Assembly: GCA_001683735.1 (NCBI GenBank)
Contig: LUGG01000006.1
Coordinates: forward strand, 1,736,001-1,800,000
Length of the DNA stretch: 64,000 bases
DNA from: Grifola frondosa
Lineage: Eukaryota > Basidiomycota > Agaricomycetes > Polyporales > Grifolaceae
Direction: 5' to 3'
The notes under the pieces were generated by a model. That model made no database searches, was not told the origin of the DNA, and saw only the letters and a list, made by a program, of their open reading frames with translations. Positions 23,716-34,866 of the stretch are shown here, piece by piece; positions within the stretch are counted from its first letter, which is position 1; the number at the start of each line of letters is the position of its first letter. Position numbers and translations under genes: made by a program.

Positions 23716-24103
23716 AACCGATTAGACGTTGGCAGTACGATTCGGTTTGGTTTATCGCAGTCTGGGCATCGTTCAATTCTGTCTGTATTTATGTCTTTGG
23801 CTTGTATCGCTCGCGGCCTTTTGGAATATATTCCTTTGGGCCTGTGCGCGAATTCCACCTGAGCCTGGCGCATCTGTCCCCCGTAAGGTAGTCGGTGGAT
23901 CGTTTTTGGACACAAATACTCTTGATAGTAGTGTAGCATCATCATACCAAGCTCGGAAACAGCACATCTGACGACGTTGAACCACGCGCAGATGAGTAAG
24001 AATGAAACTTGTGTTGCTATATGCTCTACTGAACGGTACATCACATATTTAATCCAGAAACTCCAAACCTGTCGACATTCATAAGATCTCTTCATGCACA
24101 GAA

Positions 24104-26610
24104 TCAAGACCCAATTGACCACGGCTTCCAGCTTGCGAACGCGTGGATCGTCCACGCGCTTCTCTCGTGGATTTCTGCGTGGTACAATCTCTGTACTGCG
24201 CCTACTCGGGACTGGAGTACCAGTTCTCGTGAATTTGACAAGCGGGTTTTTAGCCTTGCCCGGATACCATCTGATTGCTGGCGCGTTTGGATTCTCAGAT
24301 TGAATGAGAACGTTCTCGAATGCGGCGATGATGGCATCGGGGTGCGGCGAGCATGCGCTCCTTCACAGTAGGACTTGGAGGAGGGCGCACAGGCTGCGTG
24401 AAAGTGTAGAATTTTTTGGGTTTGGGGGGAATCCGGGGAGTGATGAACGCCCTTTCCTCGTTCACATCTGACGCTGTGTGTAGAGTACCAGTTCGGTGCG
24501 TTCGACTCGATTGCGACATAATGTGTTTCCGCAAGCTTAGCCAGGGATTCCAGGAGTCGACGGTGACCTGAATCATACTTGAGTTTGACTGGTGGTCCGC
24601 TCTGATTGATTTCGGCCAGCTTCCTTCTCCCGCCTATATCATAACCTTCATCGTCAGTCATGAACTCGTCGTAAATGGCATGAAGATCGTGGGTGAGAAC
24701 AATCGAAACCTGGTCTGACTTGTTCATTGGTACTGAACGAGAGCCAGTTGAGAAGGTGGATGAATGACTCCAGGTCATCCGAGACTTCGTGGGGCTTCTT
24801 GGGGAAATTGAGCAAGAAGGCTGACATGAACTGCCATTCCCTGATAGCACAATGCATCAATGGTCTGGATACGATATAAATAAATTCTTCTGCACTTACG
24901 GAGCGAGATATTTCTGTGTATGCGGCTTCGTTAAATCTTCGTTGTATTTGGCAAGGTCCCAGTCGTTGAGCAGTCCGTTCGGCACCTGGCCATCACCAGA
25001 TCATATATTAAAATGTTACTATCGCTCACGTCACAATGTAGTATGCGGCCTTGTTCACGCATCCTGATGAGCTATCAAAAAAAGGTCAAAATAGAGTCGC
25101 ATTTGATAACTTCGAGTGAAACTCACCGAGCAAGGCACAATAGACAGCTTCTGCCATCTCTAGTGCACACTGATACGTGTGGAGAGGGCGTCCTATCTCC
25201 GCAAACACGAGCCGATGATGATTTCGACGCAGAATATTCGGGTGGCGCTCGCGCGTCCATTCCTGTGTGAGAGTCTGTTGCGGCTGAGTTCCGCCGACAT
25301 CGTCACAGTGTAGAACCGTAGCGATGTAACGTACTCCCTTAGAATGAAGCCGCTCATATACCTCACCTTCCGTCCAAATTTCCGCGGAAACTGGTCGCCA
25401 TGTGTCTTTCAGCAAGACGGCTTGGTGAGTCATCATGTCATAGGCAGTAAAACATTTGGTGCCTCTTCCAGTCGGAGAACGACTGTAGTCCAGCGCGTGA
25501 CCAACAAGCAGATGTTGTTTGAAGTCCTCCTTCGTCTGGTCAGCCGTCATCGCTCCGCCGCCACGTCTCTTCGTCCCTCCACGAGCATTCTTCCTTCCCA
25601 TAGTGTTGCCCTCCTCGGGTTTGCTCTCGCCTGAAATCAACTCGATCTTGTATATTGGCCATCCGTGAACGTGAAGACGCAAGACGTCCTTCAGGTAAGA
25701 CTCCACATAGTCGGAAATATTTGTGACAGATTCGACGTACGACCTCAATATCTCGATTTCCTCCGCCGTGGCGAGGATCGCCGTAGGATCAAATCCACGT
25801 TGAGCAGCGGTCATGTTCGCATATTGATAAACAAAGCGACCCAGGATATTAGGAGACTTGACGTAGTTGAATGGCTTCGAGACGATGGCACCGACACGAT
25901 CCCATCGCACGAGACGAGCATGATCCCGGATAAAGATGATCATGAAGAAAAACTGACGATGCTGATGAGCGAGAATTTGTCTGGTGTAGTCAGCCAGTTG
26001 TCCTCGTGACTTCCGAGCCTCATCGTTGTTCGGCAACCAGTCTTCCTTTTCTTTCTGAGAGAATGGTGCGGTCTTGAGGTTGTGCTTGACCTCTATTGGT
26101 ATATCGACCCAAGCCCAGGATGGTTTCGCGACATAGTCCAAGCGGGCACCGAGCGATTTGCATGTCTTTTCAGGCCACTCGCTTACGTCGATTGAGATCT
26201 CCTGCAAGGCCTGGGGATTGCACGGATAGAATCCTAGGTCCGGTTTCTTGCCGCTCGCAGAAGCGGAAGGGTCCGTGGCAGAGTGTTTAGATGCCTGTGG
26301 CCATCTGCCGGTATCCTTGATGGCGAACCTAGGCTTTATATCTGGTAGGGAATTTTCGAGACCTTCGCACTGAAATTTCGCATCAGTTACGGCTGCAGGA
26401 TAAAAGAGTGTATATGTCCACTCACAATCCCAGAATACATCGACGGCTCAGATTTCAAATCGACATTGAATCGGAACGCCTTTGTTGCTGGTGGCTGATT
26501 GTCATCGTCGACATTGACGGTGTTGAGGAACTCCCCAACGGAAACTTCGACAAAGACACTATGCATTTCTTCATCAAGTTGGATACGTGTGTCGACCAGT
26601 TCGTCTAAAT
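24104..26610 (-). pseudogene. FunK1 kinase K3 (degraded)
   Basis: K1-subfamily copy. The N-terminal exon (QLDEEMHSVFVEVSVGEFLN) and the large second exon (CEGLENSL through SPTGRGTKCF, AVLLKDTWRPV) are intact. The third exon is damaged: TGG has become TGA just before the catalytic loop, two bases are lost, and the loop reads HCDVSDSN where the others have HRDISDGN, so the HRD arginine is gone. Further breaks occur in the C-terminal exon (LSFSTNEQV at about 24735). It is therefore unlikely to be an active kinase even if some frame breaks are assembly errors. The 3' end is uncertain and may overlap the K2 3' flank. Confidence 0.75.
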
Positions 26611-27536
26611 GTGTGCGTATCGCTTTCTTTTCTGTAGTTGGGATGTGAAGGTTTGAGCAATATCTGAGTTCTGGGCAGGTATGGATCGACCGTCAACCAG
26701 AGGATTAATGACAGTGGAACGTGTCTGACACCGAGGGGGTTTCAGAGTTAGACATGGCGGCAAGCAAGGATGAACGTACAGAAATATGGGGAAGCGAGGA
26801 CCTTTTATATGATCTTATGGGACAGAATGGTCACTGTATGGTCACTGTGGACCTTTCAGCGGCGTAAGTTCAACACGTTGAAGCTTACGCACTTTGCCAC
26901 ACAACCGTGCTGATGATCCGTTGTTGAAATGACTTTCTTGATGTGGCCCGAGATTTTTGGATTTAGTTACGATTCAAATCAATGGGGACTTGAGCGAGTT
27001 CAAGCAAATGGCGGTTACGCTGTCACAAATGCTGACGCCACTGTGAAGGTGAGCAAAATTCAAAACCACTACGACTTTCAAGTTGAAATAACGCCCAAAG
27101 GTAAAAGGTTAAAACTATGTGTGACAATGACTAGGATCATGTGATCGCGTCAAAAGTCAGCAGTGTGACGAAGTTCAAAATGTGGCGCAGGACTTTAACG
27201 CCTACATCGTGTACTGTAACACTGTGAGAAGTCTTCAGTACGATAATTTCATCATTCGGCATTTGTGCTTGCTAATGTAAAGATGTTTCACGGTTGTCAG
27301 GGACACCGATTTACCCGTTTCATTTCAACCAAACATCAGCCATCAACCACTAGCCACACAGAACTTGCCAACCCGTGCCACGGCTCTTTGGGTGGCACAG
27401 CTCATTTGTACGTGCCATCTAAAACGTGTTCCGCACACTATTTGTGACCGTCGAGTGACATGTGTGGCCCAGTATCGATCACTTAAAAACGTCCCCGTCT
27501 GCTCTTGTTTCTGTACGCACATTCTCCTACTCCACC
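26611..27536. promoter_or_regulatory. Divergent intergenic region of the K3/K4 kinase pair
   Basis: Separates the head-to-head K3 and K4. The block at 27137-27290 (starting CATGTGATCGCGTCAAAA) is clearly related to 34499-34640 between K6 and K5, and the segment before K4 shares AAAACGTGTTCCGCAC with the segment before K5. This points to duplication of the pair with its promoter. No coding gene seen. Confidence 0.6.
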
Positions 27537-30215
27537 ATGTCTGATTCTCGCACTGAAGCTCCTCGTCCTCAGACACCTCCTCGCATAGAGGCCTCAAAGC
27601 CACCTAATCCTTCGACGCCTCGTAGTGCCAAGCTCTCGAGCAGGGAACAAAGAATGAACCCAACGAAGCAGAACAAACGAGACAACACCACATCCAACTG
27701 AATCTCGAGATGCAGAGTGTTCTCGTCGAGGTTACCGTCGGTGAATTCTTGGAGGAATTCGTTGATGGTCCGAACCCTCCTAGCACCAAGAAATTTGGAT
27801 TTGCAGTGGATACCGACTCGGAGGAAACGATGTATTCGGGACTGGTGAGTCATTAATTCTGATATTTGAGTGCATATTGCGATCATCTATATACAGTGCA
27901 AGGGCTTCAATACAGCCATGGCGAAGGTAAAGCACAAGGAGATGCGACACGCTGCCAAGATCACGGGCCACTGGCCAGATCTGAGTTTCGATGCTGCGAA
28001 CAAGAAGAATATGAAGCAGCCCGATATCTGCATCTATCCATCCACTCCTGAGGCGATATCTGCATACACGCTGAACGACGAGACGATTGCCAAGAGCACG
28101 TATCCGAACCTGAAGAAGACGCGAGGTTCCTTCGGGAGGGTGTCTTGGTCCATGTTGTCAGTACCGGTCGAGGTCAAGCGGAATCCCAAGATGGCTGCAT
28201 TCTCGTATGCTAAAGGCAAGAATTGGCTTCCGGAGAATGACGACGCACGAAAGGCGAGAGGGCAGCTGGTAGACTACGCCCGTGAAGTTCTCGCCCGCCA
28301 GCACCGTCAGTTCCTGTTTATGATCGTCATCATCAAAGACCACGCACGTCTTCTACGCTGGGATCGCGTCGGCGCTGTCGTCTCGGAGCCATTCGAATAC
28401 ATCAAGGATCCCGATACCTTGGGTGGCTTCGTGTGGCGGTATTCTATGATAACCCTGGCCCAACGCGGATTCGATACTACTGCGATCCCCGCCACTGAGG
28501 AGGAGGTATCGCTGCTTCAAGCGTATGTCAAGACACTCCAGGATAGCGACAACTACTTGAAGACGGCGGTGAACGAGATGTTCAGCAACGGATGGCCGAT
28601 CCATAAGGTCGAGCTTGATGCCGAAGGCTTCGTCGACACGGATGATAACACCACCGAAGCAATTATCGCGGAGAATGTCAAGAGCGCAGCTGAAGTGGGT
28701 CACGTCCAGCAAAAGAAGAAAGGTGCGCGCGGCAAGAAGAGTACTCCGATAAAACTGATGTTTCAAAACGGTGCCTGCTCGTTGGTCATGCCATGAACGC
28801 GAGTCTTTCCCCGACTGGTCGAGGTACCAAATGCTTTGTCGCCTACGACATGGCGACAAAGAAAGCGGTGATGTTGAAGGATACATGGCGGCCGATGTCT
28901 TCGGATATCCATCCTGAAGGCGAGGTATACATGCGGCTCTACGAGCGGCAAGTACGTCGCAATATCGCTACACTCCTATACTGCAGAGATGTAGGTGGAG
29001 AACACCCGCAAAAAACTCGCACGCATGAGTGGTCGAAGAAGCTTCACCCGATGACTCTTCCTCGGATCCACTATCGTCTAGTACTCAAAGAAATCGCACG
29101 CCCTCTTGAGAGTCATGTAGATTCTGGTGAATTGGTAGAAACCATACTTTCCGCCCTGCAAGGTAAGTTTCCCTTCCCATTCGTATGCGAGTATTATGAA
29201 TTCATCATCGACTCAGCGCACCAAGAAGCTTGGGAGATCGGTGAAGTCTTGCACCGTGACATCAGTGATGGAAACGTCGTGATACATGATGATCCTATCA
29301 GCGGGGAAGCGAAAGGTTTGCTCATCGACTGGGACCTCGCAAAATTCAGGGAGGATTTGGAGAAGCCGCCGACCCAAAAATCTCGCTCTGTATGACCATG
29401 TTTCATCGCATAAGTGTACAGATATCTGATTATCTTCGTATTCACTAGGGTACATGGCAGTTTATGTCAGCGCTCCTCCTTCAATCGACAAGCCACATCA
29501 AGTCTCTGACGACTTGGAGTCATTCGTCCATCTTGTCAACTGGTTAACTTTTCGATTTCACGAGAACACCCTTTCACGTCGCCCTGTCGGACTCGGGACC
29601 ACAATGTTCCACATGTATGACGACTTCGAGACCTCTCCGGATGGCTTCGACATCGGCGGGGATGCCAAATTCAACGCCAACATCTCAGGAATACCGCCAG
29701 TTTTTCTCGAAGAGGACAAGGGATCTGACAAGAAATCTGGACATACAATGCTCCTCGAATCCTTAGCCCTCCTTTTACAGCGGCACTATAAAGAAATTGG
29801 AGCGGGGAACGTCTTGCCATCCTCGACTTCCTCGACCTCCGGTGCTAAGAAAAACAAGGAAGTCTACGTTTACGTTTACGATAACGATGGGCGTCGTGTT
29901 CGGCGCAGACTTGAGGTCGATATCTCTCATCGAATACCTCCCCAATACACCGCTGAGGGAGTCCTAAGCAATCACTGCGCGATTATCAGTGCTTTCACGC
30001 AGCTGCTGGAGGGGAACACCGGAATCATCTGGCATCAAACAAGATACGACAACGTGATTCCGTCATGGACAAATTCCGGAACACTGAAGCGTAGCTCAGA
30101 TCAAGCATTACTCGAAGAGTCTTGGGACAGCGACGAGGAGCCAAATCGGAAGCGAGCCAGGCCATTGCGGACTGTGTCGGAGGAGGGCGAAGACACGCAA
30201 ACACGGGCGGAATAG
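27537..30215 (+). pseudogene. FunK1 kinase K4 (frame breaks)
   Basis: Exons: 27537-27844, 27897-29162, 29217-29389, 29449-30215. Starts MSDSRTEAPRPQTPP (Pro-rich). Motifs: SPTGRGTKCF, AVMLKDTWRP, HRDISDGNVVIHDD, IDWDLAKF, GTWQFMSALLL, and a basic tail NRKRARPL ending at 30215. Breaks relative to K5: a missing base at about 27690 (ACACCACATCC), a frame change at about 28740-28765 just before KRCLLVGHAMNA, and a 4-bp shortfall at about 29485 after ALLLQ. The last is too large for a single base-call slip and suggests genuine decay. It is closely related to K2 and K5, including the 3' flank. Confidence 0.73.
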
Positions 30216-31367
30216 TACAATGTAGGTTTGGTTTACCGCAGCCGTGGACAGTAGTCGGATTTCTCTCATTGATCTTTGTGTATGTAGTCATGTCTCTGCC
30301 AGTGGATTTCATCGCTCTTCGGACTTTTGGAATAGATATCATTTGACGGGCCTGTGTGCGATTTCGCTTAAGTCTGGCTTATTTTCCCCCGTAGCATGGT
30401 CTATGGATTGTTCCTGACTATGCTAGGGTAGTACTGCAGCGTCATAGGGACATCATGCCAAGCCCTGCGGTACTGCGCTTCCGACTTCGATCTCACTGAA
30501 GTACTCGTCTTGTCACACGTGCATCTTGCGCTGGGACGGGACACTCGCGGCGTGGGTGCGTGTACCCCCATTTCCACTTGTTGCCGTGTCTGACATCCAC
30601 TCACAGGATACTCGGAATTCCACATGTCTCATTAGCCATCTGCGGCACCGCTCACCCACGCATATAGGTGGCCTTGGGGAAGAGGCCGAGGATATGGACG
30701 AGATAGACAAGGATGCAAATGAGGCACGAATGAGGACATAGATGATGAGGATGAACCGGAGGAAGAGCTGGAAGACGAGGACAGAGACGGAGAGGATGAG
30801 CTAGAGGGTTTTGCAGTATTATAAATATGTTTATTTGCATATTTGATGTATAATGTTTCCAGCGAACTTGGAGACTGGATGGAGGGGAATAAAATATATT
30901 GCAGGAGCTCTACTGAGCAGATCGAGTGGAATACAATACACTACCAGAACTCTACAGTATGTAGTCGCTTACAGTCACTCGTATGCTACACCCTAGATAC
31001 CGCCGGTCGCTGGTAAGCTCCGGCAAGCGCGCGGCATCTGGTAGCCTCATGGCGTCGACTGCCGGATTGGGGAATGCTGGTAAGTGCCTGCATTACTTAT
31101 CGTATGGGCGACGTTTTGCTGATGTACGAACTTGAGTTGACTTGATATAACGCTCTAAGCAATAAAGCTGCACCACACGAGACACTGCCATCGCAAATAC
31201 GATTATTACTACCGTCCCGAAAAACGCAAGCATAATAACCATTCCTCATGCTGCCAACAAACAAATGAAGTTTAGACGAAGCTACCGGTCAGCCGGTACG
31301 AACTCCTCGAGCGCGTCATCTCCCAGCAGGTCCCTCCGCGCACACTCGCTCTCCGCGCGCGACATAT
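30216..31367. other. Intergenic region with kinase 3' flank and an acidic fragment
   Basis: 30216-30400 resembles the 3' flanks of K2 and K5 (TTTTGGAATA...CCTG), showing the duplication included flanking DNA. At about 30655-30825 the plus strand encodes a strongly acidic stretch (EEAEDMDEIDKDANEARMR, then DDEDEPEEELEDED after a frame change) that may be the tail of a lost gene. The rest shows nothing. Confidence 0.5.
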
Positions 31368-32845
31368 CTACCGCTTCTCCCCCACGATGCGCCACCACCG
31401 CGCCGCCTCCCGTTCGCACGGCTGGACAGGGTAGGACTCCATATACCCGAACGCCGTGTTGACCGCGACGCCGACGAACTCGATCGGGCACGCGCGCGCG
31501 AGCGTCCGTACGAAGGTTGACACCGTCTCCTGCGTGACGCCCTCATCGTACTCGCAGAACGTGCGCAGCCGGAGACATAGGAAGATGCCGCGCAGGCCCA
31601 GCTTCGCAAAGAAAAGCGCCACTTCTGTCTGGAAAATATCGGCTCCGTGAGAGAAATGCGCGCGGACACGGAGAAGAAGAAGCGTACTATGGTGTGCACC
31701 CACTGCTGTTGTCCTTCCGTCATGTCGCATACCCATTTCCCATCCTCGCGGCGTCTCGTCTTGGGCGCCTTGATATTGGGGAGATCGTGCGGCACTAGCG
31801 TGAACTCGACAAACTGCAGCGTAGTGGGAACGTCGACGCATGCGCGGAATGGCTGCATGAGGTCGTGGTCGCACTTGACATGGAACGACAGGACACGCAC
31901 AGCGCAATGCCTCGCGCGCTCGAAGCAGTACGACAGCTCGATCAAATCGTCCGCCACGTCCAGCCGGTAGATGGGTGCGACCAGCGACCACACATCGTAG
32001 TCGTCGAGCGAGCACACCAGCCGCTCCAGCTTCCCCCACCGAGCGTTGGGGTCTCCGGACGTCGGCATGATGGTGTCGTACCCGCACCCGAGCTCGAGCC
32101 GCCGCACGCTCGGAAAGGCGTGCATGGCGTGTCGGATCGGGAGGATGCATATCAGGAGGCGGAGGGTGTGGATCGTGGTGCACGGGACGATGGGGGCCTC
32201 GTCGCACGCGAACACTATATTCCGCAGAGTAAGGTGCGTCAGGCGCGGGAGGGCCACGAGCGACTGCTGGAACTCAGAGAACGAAAATGCAGCTTGTCCC
32301 TTGTCGCTTTTTGCTGTGAGGTCGAGGTTCCAGAGGTCCGGGGAGGACATCCGTGCGACCATGCCTAGAGTGAGGGGCCCGATGTCGCACAGCATCAGCT
32401 CGAGGAGCCGGGCGTTCGCTATGAAAGTACGCGCCACGCCGGGATGGCGTGAAAGGAACATCTCGAAGTGGTCGATATCGACCACTGAGAGGCGACGGGC
32501 GAGCACGAGGACTTTGCACAACAAGACGATCGCCAGATCGTTCAGATCCGAGTGTACGGCATTGTCAGTAACGGCACTGTTAGTGACGGACAGCTTTTGG
32601 AGGAGGTCCGCACGGTGTGGCTCGGCGAGAACGGTAGCGCAGAACCTGCAGATCGCAACTTGAGAGTGGAAGCCGAAGGTGACCGAGGAGAGCAGGTGCG
32701 GCATCGCGACCTCGCGTGCGTCTTTGCATGTTTCGGAGAAGGACACGAGGTCGTGCACGGAGAGGAAGGAGAAAATGATGCGGAACACTTCGTCGTCGTA
32801 CGGAAACTGTCTTGCAGAGCTGGCGTTTTCGGTTTCATCTTTCAA
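31368..32845 (-). CDS. F-box protein FB3
   Basis: Paralogue of FB1 and FB2. The F-box: FPYDDEVFRIIFSFLSVHD then FSETCKDAREVAMPHLLSSV. A long LRR-like body follows, then a 57-nt intron (31687-31631) joins to TEVALFFAKLGLRGIFLC and the family C-terminal block ending EREAARWWRIVGEKR. No frame break. No in-frame ATG lies just upstream of the F-box. A likely first intron (GTAAGATGG ... CCCCCCAG, about 32894-32855) would join it to an exon at about 32895-33090, so the true start is probably upstream of the given 5' end. It lies between kinases K4 and K6. Confidence 0.82.
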
Positions 32846-33114
32846 ACTAGGCAGCTGGGGGGAACGACGATGAATTAGCGCCCTGCCATCTTACCCCGGA
32901 CGAATGCTCACAGTGGGCAGCGCAAGCCTGCACGGAGACGGCACTTGTTCCAGATGATGTTTGGGTTGTAAGTGGGGCCGGATTTGGAGCGAGGATTTGA
33001 GAAAGGCAAGAAGTTTCATGGAAGTACGATTGAGTACGGAAAAGGTGTATGACAAGAATTACCCATCGCGCCGCAGACACAGTTAAATACCCCAAATTCG
33101 TTTATGTGGCGCAT
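32846..33114. other. Putative first exon and promoter of FB3
   Basis: On the minus strand an open frame (TSSGTSAVSVQACAAHCEHS) ends at a consensus donor GTAAGA at about 32894, with a branch-like GCTAATTC and acceptor CCCCCCAG before the F-box exon. The start codon is not identified. Confidence 0.4.
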
Positions 33115-33823
33115 CCTTTGTGAACAGCCATTCCAAAGCCACTAGTCCTGTGGCCACGGATGTGAATGATGAAGGCTTTGAGGAGAATCTTGAGATCGGC
33201 AGTATCTACTGATGTACTTAGGGCCTAGGGGCATGTTCCACAATTGGAGATATGCCGAGAGAGCCACAGACTGAGGATCCTGCCTGAATTCTGGAGGTCA
33301 TGTGTTCAGTCCACGCGCTTGGCATATTCATGAGCTTTATGAGGTCTTTTTGTGCTCTGCAAAGTCATACCCGCCGACATCGCCGCGCGCACAAGCTTAT
33401 TCAAAATGTCTTCAAGCGGAGAGCGCCGACGGTTTTGTGCACACGGCATCGATGCTCATCCGCCCGTAAGCCGTGCAAGCTCTACATACCGTAGCCTCCA
33501 TGCTCGCAGCGTTCTCCGTGCAAGGGAGATAAGAGCTCAGCACCACACTCTCCCTTACACGCGGAGACAGCACACGAGCATTCAGAAACGAGCACTTTCA
33601 AGCCTATGGGACAGCAGCGGCACCGCCCCGTCTTCCAAAAACCATGCACATGCAGCGGCGCGGAACTCCAGCCAGACCAAGCAACATAGTGAAGGAATAC
33701 CTTTGTATTGCGCACGGTGGGGGGAGATGCAGATGGGGAACGCGCGCACGGTGCTAGTCGTTTCATTTGCACATTTGAAGCCGGGACCGCAAGCGCGCAC
33801 ATCCGAGGGCGAGACGGCTGCGG
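33115..33823 (-). repeat. Dispersed repeat R, copy 1
   Basis: Aligns end to end, with divergence, to 63285-64000 in opposite orientation: shared blocks include the segment similar to AACAGCCATTCCAAAGCCAC, a tRNA-Phe-like piece, and the TGGTCTGGC...GGGGCGGTGCC block. It truncates the C-terminal exon of kinase K6 at about 33823. The coding potential seen in copy 2 (a Cys motif) is broken here. Confidence 0.75.
33254..33324 (+). pseudogene. tRNA-Phe-derived pseudogene in repeat R copy 1
   Basis: The acceptor stem GCCGAG/CTTGGC, an ACAGACTGAGGA anticodon arm with an intron-like insert, TCTGGAGGTC, and the B-box-like TGTTCAGTCC follow tRNA-Phe order. Most of the D arm is missing and the anticodon GAA has become GAG. 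Confidence 0.55.
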
Positions 33824-34500
33824 AGACCTCGTGTGGTTTCTGCGGGAATTCGAGAAGGAGGGCCGACATAAATTGCCACGTACCCTTTCGAACCTATAAC
33901 TTTTACTAATACCCAGGACGAATATAGATGAATTCTTTAGAGCCCAAGACGGTGTCGCGACATAGTCTAAGCAGACACCGAGCGATTTGCATGCATTCTC
34001 AGGCCACTCGCTTACGTCGATCGTGATCTCCTTCAAGGCCTGGGGATAGCGCGGATATATTGCCAAGTTTATTTCTTGCCACTGACAGAAGGCGAAGCGT
34101 CAGTGACAGAGTGTTTAGATGACCATTCACTGGTGTCCTTGATGGGGCACCTAGGCTTGCCATCTGGTAGGGAATTTTCGAGACCTTCGCACTGAACTTC
34201 GACATTAGTCACAGCTCTAGGATAAAAGAGCTTGTATATCCACGCACAATCCCGGAATACATTGACAGCTCAGATTTCGAATCGACATTGAGTCGGAACA
34301 CCTTTGTGGCCGGTGGCTGATTGTCAGCATCAACGTTAACGATATTGAGGAACTCCCCAACGGAAAATTCAACAAAGGCACTGTGCATTTGTTTATCAAG
34401 TTGGATACGTGTGTCGAGTTTGTCTAACTGTGCAGTTGCGAGAGATGTCGTTGGAACGCCATACCCGATTTGGAAAGCATAGGGTGTGACATATGTCATG
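33824..34500 (-). pseudogene. FunK1 kinase K6, internally deleted remnant
   Basis: K1-subfamily remnant. The N-terminal exon (QLDKQMHSAFVEFSVGEFLN) and the start of exon 2 up to LDYVATPSWAL (about 33950) are present. The sequence then jumps into the intron before the last exon and resumes at GTWQFMSALLLEFPQKPHEV, where repeat R cuts it off. All kinase catalytic motifs (glycine loop, lysine, HRD, DWD) are deleted, about 1.5 kb compared with K1. It lies head-to-head with K5. Confidence 0.85.
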
Positions 34501-34866
34501 TGATCGCGTCAAAATCACTGCCAGCGTGACGAGTTCAAGATGTGGCGGAGCACCTCAGGCCTCGATGTTCAACGTCTACGCCGAATACTGAAGTATCGTG
34601 AGAAACATTCAGTGCAAAAATTTATTGTTTGTAATTTGTACTTGCCGATACGAACTGCGTTCAGCGACAGCTGACTCACCCACTTTCAACGGTTTCAACC
34701 ATCAACGAGCCTTCCGATCCGGTGCCACGGTCAAGTTTGCGTGGCGCAGATCACATGTAAGTGCCCTTCAAAACGTGTTCCGCACGCGCAATTTTTGTGA
34801 AAGTATAGTGACAAGAGTGGCTCAGCACCGAAAGTTGCCGCGTACTCTTTTTTCTGTATGCACCCC
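34501..34866. promoter_or_regulatory. Divergent promoter of the K6/K5 kinase pair
   Basis: Related to the K3/K4 intergenic region (CATGTGATCGCGTCAAAA at 34497 and AAAACGTGTTCCGCAC near 34770). It must contain the K5 promoter. No separate gene is seen. Confidence 0.6.

Noticed and set aside
23658..24155. 165-codon minus-strand open frame as a separate gene
   Set aside because: It reads from the degraded K3 C-terminal exon into the K2 3' flank on the opposite strand, so it is a read-through of a pseudogene end.
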